Positions 34,446 to 45,903 of a DNA stretch of 64,000 bases are shown here, piece after piece. The stretch is from Salvator merianae (lineage: Eukaryota; Chordata; Lepidosauria; Squamata; Teiidae): assembly GCA_003586115.2 (NCBI GenBank), contig QVOM02000034.1, positions 108,327,510 to 108,391,509 on the forward strand, written 5' to 3'. Position 1 is the first letter of the stretch. Each line of letters starts with the position of its first letter. Position numbers and translations under genes: made by a program. The notes under the pieces were generated by a model. It did not search any database. It worked only from the letters and a program-made list of their open reading frames with translations, and was not told the DNA's origin.

Positions 34446-35664
34446 TATTGATCCTGAACTCAGAAGCCTGGCACAAGGGGAAATTTATAGATAATTTAGG
34501 AGAAGAGTATGGAGGATCACTTAGAAAAAATCAGTTACATGGAATCAATCCTTTTTTGTTCCATAAATGGCAAGGATCAGCATCCCTTGCACTTAGCTTG
34601 GAGAGACCTTAAAGGACCTGACCAAATATCTGTTTGGCAGTGTATCAATGACCAGCCTTGATAGTGAGCATGCAAGCTATTTTGAAAGAACTCATAGGTT
34701 GCTCACCCATCTTGGCTAATCATTATTTTTTAGACTAGAGCAATCCTTGGCCACATCAGCAGATTTGTGTGGATTTTAATCTTACCTTGCAGATACTTTG
34801 TTTCCTAGGCGGCAGCAACAAAAAGCTGGGCTTGTTCAGTGATAGTTACAACCCTGACTTACTGAATTCTAGATATTGTGCTCAGGAGCACAGTAATCAT
34901 TTGTAGAGTGTTACAAACGTTCTATAAAGATTGTTTCCCAATGAAAACAATTCTTCTGTGAGACGCTACTTTGATGGTAACCTGCATTGCCAAAATGAGC
35001 TAGAATAATCTAAGTAGAGGTTTGCAGGGAAGGAACAGCAGTTGCTTTGTCTGCCAGATTTGATTCTATCATTTATATTTGTTTAGATTCAGAGCTTATT
35101 GTAAATGCTTTTCCTGGGACAGTTTGACCAAATAACTCTGAAGCTTTATCAGTAGAAACTGTGTATTTCCTCTAAAGCTGCCAAGTGACTGAGCTTCAGC
35201 GTTCTCCCTGCAGCAGACAACAGTGAAAGTCCCCCTGCATGTAAGAGAAGTATAAAGACGCTGTACTACAAAAGAAATCTTTAGAGGGTCCAAATAGCTG
35301 ACCATATGTGAAATCAAATGGGCAAGCCATCAGCATCAGCTGTGAACATATTGCGCCAACTGGGAATGAAAATAAAACATTCAACAACCAACTGTTATAA
35401 TCTGTAAATAGTTGTGATAATTCCTTTGGGTTTCAAAGGCAGACCTGAATGGGGCACCAGGTCCCTTTTGTACTCTTCCTAGGTAATGCAGCTGATTTAT
35501 TTTTACTTTTAATCCTCCCTCATGCTAGCAACCCCTGTGTACTCAAAGACCACCAGAAACATTATAGCTGCATCCAAGCTTTACTACTTCTAAATAATAG
35601 AATGGCAGGTTATTTCTGATGTAACTTTTACTCAAAGAATGTGCACCACAAATACACCCTTTTG
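34446..35664. other. No gene recognised
   Basis: About 1.2 kb of single-copy sequence. 35040-35220 is AT-rich and repeat-free. Confidence 0.35.
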
Positions 35665-35853
<189 letters not shown>

Positions 35854-36427
35854 GCTCACCCACATTGGCAGACAGCTCTGGAAAAAGCTATAGATCCCCA
35901 ACTACTTATGATTTGTTCAACAAATTCATACATGCGTCCATACTCCAGATTTAATAATGCATGCTATGAGCAGATGGTCTGAATATCAATATCCATGCTC
36001 TTGTATTATCATTGGCAATGAAACACTGGATGTTGGATGCTTAAAACCAAAGGAAATACAATCCAGTTTTTCAGCATCATACACACAAGGAGCTAGCATT
36101 GGTCTGGACTGTTTTATCTAGGGGTATAAGTTCAAAAATATTTACAGCAGGAGAATGTCAATAAAAATGTGACTCCTCTTTAAGAATGATCTTTCTGGAT
36201 CATACCAAGAAACATACAGACTACATCTACAAGTGGGGAAAGAGATAACAACCTGTCACTTGTATTTGTTCAAATTCATGGTTTATGGTAAATGCCTTCC
36301 ACCACAGATAGTTGTTTATATTGTGCCTTCAATCCTTTGTGCAGATCCAGACTGCTGCCTAGACAACAGAAGAAGGCTGGAGAGCTCTGAGGACACATTT
36401 GCAGCCTGGAGTACAAGGGAGAAAATT
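35854..36427. other. No gene recognised
   Basis: Unassigned sequence between the polypurine tract and family G. Confidence 0.35.
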
Positions 36428-36961
36428 GGGCCTTTTCGCACTGAGCTCCGTAGTCCATTCCCAGTAGTTGGCTTCGGACCGGAGGGGTTGGAGAACGCTG
36501 GCTGCCATTCGCACTCCCAGCCAGAGGAACGGACCCTAAGCCAACCAGCAGAGGGAACAGTGCGAATGGCATCCGCTAGTTTGGTACCGCACTCCATACC
36601 ATCGAGCTCCGCTTCGTAACCAGAGGGCTCCTTACGGAGCCAGATGCCCAAAGGGCTATCCCGGGCACGAAGCAGCGGACCGGGGTACGAAGCTTCGGAC
36701 CACACATGTGCAGCTGCGCCAGCCACGCCTGGCCGCCATTTCAAACGCGGACGGGAGTGCGAAAGCACCATGCCCAATCTTCGCTCCATCGCACAGGTCG
36801 AAATGAAGACAAGCTTTTACTTGTCTAGCCTTACCCAGCATCGGGTTCGGTTCAGGTACGATGTGGTTCGGATCGGGTGAGATGCACACCCGCGGCAGTG
36901 TGAAAGCTCTGTTCCAGCGAACGGACAGGAACGTTCCACTCGCTAAGTGCAAAAAAGGCCC
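36428..36961 (+). mobile_element. Family G CpG-rich non-autonomous transposon (copy 2)
   Basis: Left end GGGCCTTTTCGCACTG and right end GCAAAAAAGGCCC (slightly decayed). Shares GAGCTCCGTAGTCC, GTTGGCTTCGGACCGG and GACAAGCTTTTACTTGTCT with copy 1. It is 64 bp shorter, mainly in the CCATCGAGCTCCGCTTCGTA repeat and the CACCCAGGTG palindrome region. Same orientation as copy 1, about 7 kb away. Confidence 0.85.
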
Positions 36962-37364
36962 AGTATGTGCTGTTGCTGGACTCCTCTTTCTGAGGGTCAA
37001 CTTGCCAGAACTCACATTTGGGAAAGAGAAAGAGGTATTATTTTACTGGTGGCTCAGCCTGGTTGGAATTTTGTGGGCAACCAAGCCACCAATTTTGAAA
37101 CATGTCTGGAGAAGGAAGGGAAGGGAATGAGGCACAGGAGTGGGAAGAGAATGGCACATGGAGTGAATAAAAGCCATGAGGGTACCCTGTTTGGAGGATG
37201 TGTGGTGACACAGTTCAAAGGTGCATATATGAAGGGATGGCTGGACAACAGAAGACACTTCCCCTTGATCTCCATGTGGATGGAGTACCAAGTGGTAGTT
37301 TCTGAAAGTTCAGAGGTCAGACAATTATATCTGTCCTTTGTATATGAATAATTTTGGTTTGACG
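36962..37364. other. No gene recognised
   Basis: Unassigned sequence. Confidence 0.35.
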
Positions 37365-37990
37365 CTACCTGAATCAAACCTCATCTCATAAGGTTCAGTT
37401 TGGGCCCATAAAAAAAAATCCCAAACCAGTTCATTGAACCCACACACATACCTGCACTTTCTCTCCTTGTGTCTGCTGCCTTCCCCTCTTCTTCCCTCAC
37501 AGCTATACCTTGCCTACCTGCAGACTTACACAGATCTTCCAAACATCAACCAGTGTGTTTCATCCTGATCTAGGCCTTCTGTAGAGAAGAACTGTGGGTT
37601 CTTTCAGCACACCAAGCACACTGACATGCACACTTCTACTTCCTGGAAGGTCTCAAACATGACCAATTGTGTTCAAGGTCTTCCAGAAAGCGTATGCAGG
37701 CATGTCCTGCTGGGTGGACCATGGTCATGCATTCTGAAAGGCTTACGCTGAGGTGAAACTCATTGACCAGTGTTTGGAAGGACAGTGCAGTTGGTGCCAG
37801 TGACCTGCTCTGGGCCAGAAAGTGAGCAGGGTGCACACATGAGAGGAGAAGGGGGGGGCTGAGATGTGACAGGATAAAGGGGGAAAACAAGCCAAATGAA
37901 CCATTCACCTCAAACCCCAAAATTTAAGCAGGTTTGATCACAAGATTCTCAAAGCTGAAATGTTAACTGCTTCATTCAAACATGATTATA
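37365..37990. mobile_element. Possible family M-like hAT element
   Basis: The left part has GGTTCAGTTTGGGCCC and AACCAGTTCATTGAACCC. The right part has AATGAACCATTCACC, CAGGTTTGATC and ATTATACCACTCTG. The GAACC/GGTTC edges and CCACTCT terminus echo family M, but no target duplication is visible. Confidence 0.3.
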
Positions 37991-38250
37991 CCACTCTGCA
38001 AAAGCAGTGTTTCGAAGGCTGGATCTTGCCCTTGGAGGTGAATTATCAGTCTCAGGGTTGTGCTGGCCTGCAGATGCCCTTCCCCTTGGGTTGCTGCTGG
38101 GGGCTCTTTTCATCCATGTGGAATCTATCTTGAGATTGTTTAGTGCCTTCCATTGTACCCCATAAACGATCTACCTGGGAATAAACCTCACTGAATTTAG
38201 TGTGGTTTGCTTCCGAGGAAATAGACATAATTACCCTGTAAAATTCAGAA

Positions 38251-38500
38251 CAAAAACATACAAAGTGCCCCACTGGATCAGACTCATGGCCCGTCTAGTC
38301 CAGCAGTCTGCTTCCAGCACCAATCAGCCGCACAAGGAAACCCACCAGCAGGATATAAGCACACAGCTCTGCTCCCAGCAGCTGGCCTTTAGAGGCATAC
38401 CGCCTTCTACTGCTATTAGAGCTAATAGCCATGGTTAGCCTTGTTTTCCATAAATTGGGCCAGATATTTTTGAAACTATCCAAGCTGGTGGCCAACACCA
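38251..38500 (-). mobile_element. CR1-type LINE 3' end fragment
   Basis: AACATACAAAGTGCCCCACTG then GGATCAGACTCATGGCCCGT then CTAGTCCAGCAGTCTGCTTC is the reverse complement of a CR1-type 3' untranslated region. The minus-strand reading at 38501-38465 gives MVLATSLDSFKNI, matching the LINE C-terminal motif (V-ATNLDGFK in relatives). Confidence 0.65.
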
Positions 38501-38504
38501 TACC

Positions 38505-38652
38505 TCCTGATCAGGAGCAGGTGCCGATGGAGCATATTAAAAGGGGGCAGGGCCTCACTGATCTACACTGCTCTGAAGACCAATGAGATTCAAAAGTGGA
38601 TTTCACAGCCCCTTCGTCTGGACTAAAAGTAAGTACAGAAAGGGCCCTTATC
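38505..38652 (+). mobile_element. Family F fragment (copy 3, right end)
   Basis: GATGGAGCATATTAAAAGGG then GGCAGGGCCTCACTGATCT resembles 41820-41860, and the end AGTAAGTACAGAAAGGGCCC matches the family F terminus. Confidence 0.55.
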
Positions 38653-39534
38653 GCTTTGCAGTTTTATTTCAAAGATTGATATGCCACCAATGCCAGACTT
38701 GATCAGTCTAGTCATTTATAATCACTTTCTATGAATTTTCTTTACCTAAATCTGTAATTAGACAGTACTTTTCCTTTTACAAGGCAATGTCCTCCTCTGT
38801 AAAAAAAAAAAAGCAACACAAGCATAATTCAAGCATATCAGAAATGTGGGGGGGGGGAAAGAGAGGGCCCACTAATGCATGCAAATGAGTAAAAAATAGT
38901 TGGGAAAAGGCCAAAACTATCAATTCACCCTTTGCCTCAATCTTTATAAACAGAATTTTTGTCTAATGTTTAACTTGAGAAATATTACCTGTGAGCTTGA
39001 AACATTTGGAGGCAACGAGAGAGAGAGAAAGCAAATAGCAAATTGGGGGTGTGAGGAATTTCAGGGCATTTTTTGATCAAGGTATGCCCCATCTGCAGCC
39101 ATACAAAAAATAAGTGTGTCACACACATTTTTGAAATAAATAAGCCTCTTGGTCAGCCATGGGGGCAGGCTGCTACTGGCTACAGGAACCTTGTAGCCTC
39201 CCACCACATCTGACCCAAACTACAAGTCACTTCAAGAGTCATTTATTTGCATCTGCAAAAGGAGTGCATAAGGAGAATCTTCAGAATTAGATAAAGGGTT
39301 CTTTTACATTTTGTGTTTGTCCCTTGAGTCCCAAAATGCACACCAGGGGTGTCCAGAATGATGTGCCTGAACATACCCTTGGATGTATTCAGAAATAGCC
39401 AATGTAAAGGAAGTCACCGCTATTGCCAAAGAAATTGCTTTGCCACAAACTGGAACAAATGATGAAGCATGCCATGTTGGTCTGTGATTGTAGTCCAACA
39501 GGTGAGGTAGGCCAAGTGTAAACATTACATAATT
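38653..39534. other. No gene recognised
   Basis: Unassigned sequence with short A and G runs. Confidence 0.35.
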
Positions 39535-40560
39535 TTCAGTGCATGGTTAAAATGTACCTCTTCACTTAGCCTTTTGATGTTTGTTTAATTAATATCCTAC
39601 CCCATCACCCATAGGCCTCAGGGCAGCTCATAGCAAAAAACAAGTACAAAAAACATATATTATGGTGATAAAAGCTTTTTTAGCACATGTAAAAAACAAA
39701 ATTACAAAGATTAAAACTTCAGAAAACAGCTTAAATTAAAAACAACCACATTCAGGAACAGGGGGAAAGCCTTCCAGAAGAGAAAAGTTTTCAAATTCCT
39801 CCAGAAGACCATAAAGGATGGTGCTGATCTTAATGATAAAGGGAGAGGACCAGAAAGCAGTTACTAAGAAGGCCCTGTGTTTATCAGCCATGCTTTCTTT
39901 GCTGATGCCACATGGAGTAGGACTTCTTGTGATGACATCATGGGAAAAGCAGTACCAGTCAGGAGAAGGCAATCCTTCAGGTACTTAGCACCCAAGTCAT
40001 ATTGTGCTTTAAAAATCTTGAATCTGAATCTGGAAGCCAGTGGAAAGCCAATGTAGTTCTTGAAGGATGAGAATAATATGCTCCTTCCTTGGAGCTCCAG
40101 AGAGAACTCTGACCACCATGTTCTGCACCATACAAAGCTTCCAAATGCTTTCCAAAGACAGCCCCATGTAGAGTGGACTGCAGTAGTCTATCCATGATCT
40201 GACTAGAGCAGGAGTCACCAATGCCAGGTCACACTTCTCAAGAAAGGGATTCAGCTGGTGCACCAACAGAAGATGTACAAAGGAACTCCTGCCTACAGCT
40301 GCTACCTGGGCATCTAGGAACAAAGCTGAGTCCAGCAGAATCCCCAAGCTGTGAGCCTGTTCTTTCAGAGGTGTCAACACCCCAGGCCAGATCCCAAATT
40401 TCCGACCAGCCTTCCTCCTGACAAACAATACTTCCATCAATTATGGGTTATGTTTTATTGATACTATTAGGTTTTTAGAACTTTTGATGTTTTATTCTGT
40501 ATTGTGCACTACCCTGAGATCTTTGAGTGAAGGGTGGGATATAAACACTGTGAAATAAAT
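39535..40560 (+). mobile_element. L2-type LINE 3' end, split by an opposite L2
   Basis: The first piece (39535-39585) reads GGTTAAAATGTACCTCTTCA then CTTAGCCTTTTGATG, matching the last codons of the L2 at 43680-43720. The second piece (40441-40560) has AACTTTTGATGTTTTATTC, then ACCCTGAGATC and GAAGGGTGGGATATAAAC at the 3' end. Between them sits the minus-strand L2 at 39586-40440. Confidence 0.65.
39586..40440 (-). mobile_element. L2-type LINE C-terminal part, inserted in another L2
   Basis: The minus-strand frame 40440-40009 reads LGILLDSALFLDAQVAAVGR, then a DLALVTPALVRSWIDYCSPL block, then LVQN-like VQNMVVRVLSGAPRKEHI and LQELHWLSTGFQIQIQDF. This is the conserved C-terminal region of L2-type LINEs. 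It continues downstream (39972-39736) to SPFIIKISTILYGLLEEFEN and a 3' tail with CTGCCCTGAGGCCTATGGG on the minus strand. Confidence 0.8.
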
Positions 40561-40842
40561 ATTTGAATGAGGAGGGGAAGATGGTTCAGTTGGCAGGGGG
40601 GAAGGAAATCCCAGACATTGACACCCCATTGTGGCCCAAATTGCACCCCATAATTTCCTTGGCAAGTGGGAATGTGGACCAGTGCATCTGTTACCATCGT
40701 TTTTAATGCCCTGAAACTACGCTTTCCTTCACCTAGTCTTTTTATCTGTTAGTCTTCGTGCCTTTCCTTCTTCAGCCTGTGCTCCCTTTAGCATCCTTAA
40801 AAATAGAGAGGGAAAGGGAAAAGAAAAGGATGCTATTATTTA

Positions 40843-40965
40843 TTTATTTAAAACATTTCTGTACCACTTCGGTTTTTAAAAAAAAGAAATCCCAAAGCTG
40901 TTTACAGTTTAAGATCAAGGTTGATACCAATTAAAACAGTAATAAAAACCAGGTGGGATAAGACT
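40843..40965 (-). mobile_element. L2-type LINE 3' tail fragment
   Basis: ATTTATTTATTTAAAACATTT, CTGTACCACTTCGG and CCCAAAGCTGTTTACAG form the reverse complement of a common L2-type 3' untranslated tail. Confidence 0.55.
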
Positions 40966-40972
40966 AGGTCTT

Positions 40973-41009
40973 TCCCTCCCTCTCTCCCTCCCTCCCTCCC
41001 TCCCTCCCT
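40973..41009 (+). repeat. (CCCT)n microsatellite
   Basis: TCCC tetranucleotide array with one CTCT interruption. Confidence 0.95.
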
Positions 41010-41497
41010 GTATCTCTTCTCTCTCTAAATTGTCTTAGCTTTACAGCCGCTGTATTGTCTCCTGCTGCAGTAAATCGACACTTTTGAAGGTAGCTGCCTT
41101 GGAGTGAGTGACTGGCACAGTTGCTTTCAGAAGTGTCAATTTAGTGAAGCGGGGATGGTGTCACAGCTGCAGACAAAGAAGTGGAGATGCTTTATTTTAG
41201 AGTCACAAAAACCATTTTAAAATGTCAGAGGGGAGAGGAGGAGGTACAAAAACCAGGGAGGACAAGAGAAGACTCAAGCAATGGGAGAGAAGGGCAGGCA
41301 AAGGAAGAGGAGGAAGAACAAGATGAGTTCCTTTAAAATGTAAGTTTTTTAAAAGTGTGTCAAGAAAGATAAATCAGGTTAGAAGTTCTGAAAAAAAACA
41401 GCATTAAGATTTTGGGATAGAAATAAGCTCAACTGGCACCCAGTTCATACTAATTACCTCTCTATGCCTGTGTTAAGGAAGCACAACCACAAAACCT
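41010..41497. other. No gene recognised
   Basis: Unassigned; purine-rich from 41220 to 41330. Confidence 0.35.
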
Positions 41498-41932
41498 AGG
41501 CTGTTTCGACTCTTATGTAGTTTACCCCGGTACAGGGCAGGCTGCCCCGTGCCAGGAAAAGCAATCCATCTCAAGCTGGGATGGATGGCTTCTGGTACAT
41601 AATAAGGTTCACACCAGCTTTGGAGTCAGCACAGGGGGTCTTCAAATGCTCTGAAGACCAGGAATGATGTTCCTGGCCGTCTGAGCCCCCATTTTGGTAT
41701 GCCTCCTTGGTATACCAAACCATGGAGGCTTGTAGTTGCATGAAATCGAGGTCTACTGGTGAACTGGACTAGGATGTCATTTTGAGCTCCCTGTGCTGGT
41801 CTACACTCTGTCTTGTGCAGATGGAGCATACTAGGAAGGGGCAGGGCCTCCCTTATTCCACACCATCATATAGAAGACAGACCTGCAAATCTCTTTGTGT
41901 TCCATACTAATTGCAAGCACAGGGACGGCACC
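41498..41932 (+). mobile_element. Family F-like element (copy 4)
   Basis: Starts AGGCTGTTTCGACTCTTA. Right-hand blocks CTTGTGCAGATGGAGCATAC then TAGGAAGGGGCAGGGCCTCC are shared with 38525-38560. A GGTATGCCTCCTTGGTATACC palindrome lies near 41695. The right terminus is decayed. Confidence 0.5.
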
Positions 41933-42021
41933 GGAGGCAAATCTGTGTTTTAATTGTGCTATCAGTTTTGTGCACCTTTTGGTTGTGTGAATATCAAGTA
42001 GAGAAGGAATGGGAAGAGACT

Positions 42022-42375
42022 AAGGCCCTTTCTGTATGGACCATTATCCTATGCTAGGAAGGTGTCCAGGGGGCTCCCTTCCACATGCACACTCCTAGCA
42101 CACTCTGTAAACATGGATGAAGCAACAGAACAGGATAGGGTGCTCAAAATGGAGCCCTATCCCCCTCTACCAATACACCTCAATGACAAGGTCTACTGGA
42201 GGACTAAAGATCCTAGTCTGGAACAGTGAGTTATGTACAGAAGGCATGTGGGCCCCTGTTCCAGTATATGCTGCTAGAAGTAGGTGCACTCCTGAAAAGA
42301 GCCTGGCCAGAAACTTCCAAGGCCAAGACAAAATGTTCCTGGGCTTCAGAGGTCTAGTGGCATTCTTGAAGGCTG
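42022..42375 (+). mobile_element. Family N MITE-like element (copy 2)
   Basis: Starts AGGCCCTTTCTGTATGGACC and contains GGAAGGTGTCCAGGGGGCTC and CCTTCCACATGCACACTCCT, paralleling 25047-25150. The right boundary with the L2 element at about 42380 is uncertain. Confidence 0.45.
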
Positions 42376-42379
42376 CATT

Positions 42380-43882
42380 CAACCTTCAACACCAGCAGCC
42401 AGTGTTGTTGAGCTGGGAGAGGCTGTCCCAATATGGATGGCCTTACCCTGGCCCAGCAGCAGTGTGGGATGGGTTGCATATCTCAGGACCTTCCTGGATC
42501 CAGAAGTATTGAATAACTACTGCCCAGTAGCAAATATTCCCTTTTTGGCCAAGGTGGTGGTGAAGGTGGTAGCTACCCAACTGCAAGCATGCTTGGCTGA
42601 AACCAATTATCTAGATCAATTTTAGTCTAGCTTCAGGCAGGGATTTGGCACTGAAACTGCCTTGGTAGCCCTGATGGATGACTTCTATCAGGGCAATGCA
42701 ATCTTGTTGGTTCTCCTTGATCTCTTGGTGGCTTTCAGTACCATCAACCATAGTATCCTGGCTGGAGTGACTTTGGGTATTGGGACTTGGAAGCGCTGTC
42801 TTGCAGTGGTTCACTTCCTATCTCTGTGGTAGGTTCCAGAAAGTAGCAATGGGGGAGTTTTGTTCGATGCCCTGGGAGGTCTCTTGTGGAGTTCCCCAGG
42901 GGTCAGTCTTGTCTCCTGTGTTCTTTAACATCTGCATGAAGCCACTGGGAGAGGTCATAAGGAGTTTTGGAGTGAGGTGCCATCAGTATGCTGATGACAC
43001 TCAACTCTATCTCTCCATTTCTTCTGAATGGTGGGCAGTTGAGGTGCTTGACCACTACCTGGAGGCAATGATGGGCTGGATGTGGATGAATAATTGAAAC
43101 TGAATCCAGACAACACAGAGGTACTGTGTGTCACAGGGTCCTGAGCCCAGGAAGTTAAAAGGCACCTGATTCTGAATGGAGTTGTTTTGCTCCCAAAAGG
43201 GGTGAGACCTGGGGGTGCTCTTGGATTCATCGCTGTCATTTGAGATCCATGTGGCAGCGATGGCCAGGAACATCTACGGATAACTTGGTCACAGTGATCC
43301 ACACTCTGGTGATCCACACTCAGTCTGGACTACTATAACGTGTTCTACATAGGGTTACCCTTGAAAACGGTACAGAAGTTGAAACAGCTCAGCTGCTCAT
43401 GGCCAGTGCTGAAAGATCTGCACTGGTTGCTTATTCAAGGTCTTAGTGTTAACATACAAAGTCCTAAATAACAAAGTTCATCTGAAGGAGCCCCTTCTCC
43501 CATATAGACTTGCCTGGTTATTGAGATCTCAAGGAGTGAGCTTTCTTGTATTTCCTCATCTCCCAGAGGTGCAAGGGGCAGGGACATGCAAAAGGGCCTT
43601 TTCTATGATGGCCCCCAGACTTTGGAATTGCCTCCCTCTGGAGATTTGCCAGGTGCCTACACTGTACGGCTTTCAGTGGCTGCATAAAACATACCTCTTT
43701 ACCCTGGCCTTTGATATCTAGCTTCCTCTAGGGTTGTCTTTCCAGGGAGCTAGAGGGGAGGGAGCGACTGTTATATTTTAAATATGCTTAAAAATACTTT
43801 ATTTTATTTTTTTTATTGTTATGAACCATCTTGGGACCTTTTGATGAAGGGTGGGATATAAATTCTGCAAATAAAAAAAAAA
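42380..43882 (+). mobile_element. L2-type LINE, reverse transcriptase to 3' tail
   Basis: The plus-strand reading shows, with frameshifts: LSWERLSQYGWPYPGPAAVW near 42410; a motif A region near 42730-42760; LGSAVLQWFTSYLCGRFQKV, then CGVPQGSVLSPVFFNICMKP, then LGEVIRSFGVRCHQYADDTQ (42780-43010, YADD catalytic motif intact). It ends with LNNKVHLKEPLLPYRLAW and CKRAFSMMAPRLWNCLPLEI near 43460-43660. The 3' tail GATGAAGGGTGGGATATAAA plus an A-rich run is at 43843-43882. The endonuclease half is missing, and several stops and frameshifts make it non-functional. Confidence 0.9.
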
Positions 43883-44070
43883 TAACGGTTTGATTTCATA
43901 ACCCATATAACTGAATCAGGATACAGAAAGCATCAGAAAGAGAAAGCAAAACCACATCAAAAGAACAGCAGCTAAAGAAATCATCCAATAGGCAGGAGAC
44001 GTTAAATCAAATATTCACACCCATCTAAGTGCTTTATACATTTGTATATGTCTGTATATCTATCTAGATC

Positions 44071-44071
<1 letters not shown>

Positions 44072-44127
<56 letters not shown>
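44072..44127 (+). repeat. (GA)n microsatellite
   Basis: 28 uninterrupted GA units following a TATCTAGATCTA palindrome. Confidence 0.97.
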
Positions 44128-44129
<2 letters not shown>

Positions 44130-44583
44130 TACTTAGTGCCACTTTACATAAATGCGGTTTTTTTGTTATTTTATCTGTATCTCTACAGATGATTTTAAAA
44201 AACCAACCTCTGTGTATACCTAGCACTTTGCCTTTTAGGTGATCCAATAGAAACTATCATCTCAACTTAATCTGGTAGATATGCAAGTAAATAATGTTAA
44301 TTAATGCACACATTTATAACTGTGCTAAAAAGGGTACAATTTTCAGCTTTGAGGAGACTTAATTTAAACACTTTGACATTTGTATTTGATTATAGCATAT
44401 TCAAATCAGCCCTACTTCCTGTAATTATGCGTAGGACCAGAGTGTAAGAAAGCTTTAACCTTTTTACTCTTAACCCCTGTTCCTGTTAACTGTGTGACCC
44501 TCACTATCTTCCAGCAAATAAAAACAGAAATGAAAAAAAAATAGAAAATATATAATCTTTAAAATATTAAATTTAACAAATAC
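44128..44583. other. No gene recognised
   Basis: AT-rich unassigned sequence. Confidence 0.35.
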
Positions 44584-44624
44584 TTTCTTGAAACTACTTA
44601 ACATTGTTAAGTAGTTTCAAGAAA
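44584..44624. repeat. Perfect 19-bp inverted repeat, 3-nt loop
   Basis: TTTCTTGAAACTACTTAAC (44584-44602), loop ATT, then GTTAAGTAGTTTCAAGAAA (44606-44624). It is shorter than a typical microRNA precursor and not part of any element I recognise. Confidence 0.95.
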
Positions 44625-44676
44625 ACCTCCCCTGATGCACTCACATAAGCATAACAGAGAACAGTTCGAAGAGTTA

Positions 44677-44809
44677 GGGGCCCTTTCTGCCCTGGGCCTT
44701 ATTTCAAAATACACCCTGGAATAGAGGCCTGCTGTCCACATGCTAATGCAAACTACGGCCGGAATATTCCAGATATATTCCAGAATAAGGCCCCGTGCAG
44801 AAAGGGCCT
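44677..44809 (+). mobile_element. Family A MITE (copy 4)
   Basis: The left end GGGGCCCTTTCTGCCCTGGG pairs with the right end CCCCGTGCAGAAAGGGCCT. The interior has CCTGGAATAGAGGCCTGCTG and AGATATATTCCAGAATAAGG. About 133 bp. Confidence 0.75.
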
Positions 44810-45661
44810 TGAATAAGGCAGGTACTTTAGCACACATGATGACATGATACAAGTTACGCTTCATTCAACATGCTAGTCCCAAACAACCGTTATGTATGAC
44901 TCACAGCCTTCTATTCATATACAAAGATGATGAAGTGATTTTAAAAGTAGCAAACACTATTTTCATCAAAACCAGACAGAAAAAATGTTACCTAGAAATG
45001 GGAAGTGTTTTCTCCTTCCAGGTGTTGTCAATCTGCCCAGTGGCCATTGTAGAAACGGTACCGGTGCCTCCTTTGGAGAGCCATGCCGAGCCTGCACAGC
45101 ATGGTCAGACCACACCCAGTGTTGCTTCTGAAGCTTTTGATACCATTGACTATGTATCTTATTGGAGTGACTTTGATTCCTGTGGAATGGTAAGAAAGAG
45201 AAGGGCGACAAGAGGCCACTCAACAGGGACCATGCTGCATGTGGCCCACTGCCACACCCTGCTCTCTAGGGTTCCATGCTTCTCAGCCTTTTGTGCCACA
45301 GATGTTGCCCCCCACCTTCCACTTCCAATCTTGGCCAGCGCTGACCTTGGAGCATCTACTGGCCTTGGTACTCCTGCTCTGGCCTCCCCACCACCACCCA
45401 CCACCCACCACCAGCCTTACTGCTTTACAGCACAGCCTCACTAGAAAGCAGCATCCACTTTGAGCAGCAGACCTGATGTTGGCTAGTTTCTAAGAGGCAA
45501 ACACTCCCAAATGGCACTGCCTATGGCAATAGCGTACAAAGTGAAGTCAATAAATATTCAACGTTAGAGTGTGGTAAAACTGGGGGAAAATGGTGGCAGA
45601 CTAGGGAAAAGGAAAGACATGCTGGAAGAAAGGGAGATAAGCTGGGGAGATCATTAAGGTG
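44810..45661. other. No gene; short L2 trace at 45120-45200
   Basis: At 45120-45200 the plus strand reads SEAFDTIDYVSYWSDFDS. This matches the motif A region of L2-type LINEs (AAFDTINH/S-ILLE) and the nucleotide phrase at 42730-42770. A 182-codon frame spans the region, but this trace is its only recognisable part, so I do not call a gene. Confidence 0.4.
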
Positions 45662-45903
45662 AGGGTCTGTTCACATTTGCCAGCATAGAATGGTATAATG
45701 ATATGGTATAATGGTATAGAATGGTATAATGATACCATTCTATGCTTGAACAGGCCCAACGGTGTGGCAGCCACCTGCACTGCAAGGGCTGGAGGAGTCC
45801 TGAACTAGGCTTTCAGTGCTCACAGTGCAGATGCTGGTGTTTAGTAGTGTTTGGAAGCATCTGCAGACTTTGCTCACTAGCCACAAAGTGCGAACAGGTC
45901 TAG
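45662..45903 (+). mobile_element. Family D MITE, short palindrome-rich copy (copy 4)
   Basis: Ends GGGTCTGTTCACATTT and AAAGTGCGAACAGGTC. The left subterminal zone contains TAGAATGGTATAATGATA and its inverse TACCATTCTAT, with local triplication of ATGGTATA (45688-45745). Internal GTGCTCACAGTGCAGATGC matches other D copies. Internally deleted to about 240 bp. Confidence 0.7.

Noticed and set aside
44896..45444. 182-codon frame
   Set aside because: Only a short L2 reverse-transcriptase trace is recognisable; the rest is low-complexity or unrelated.
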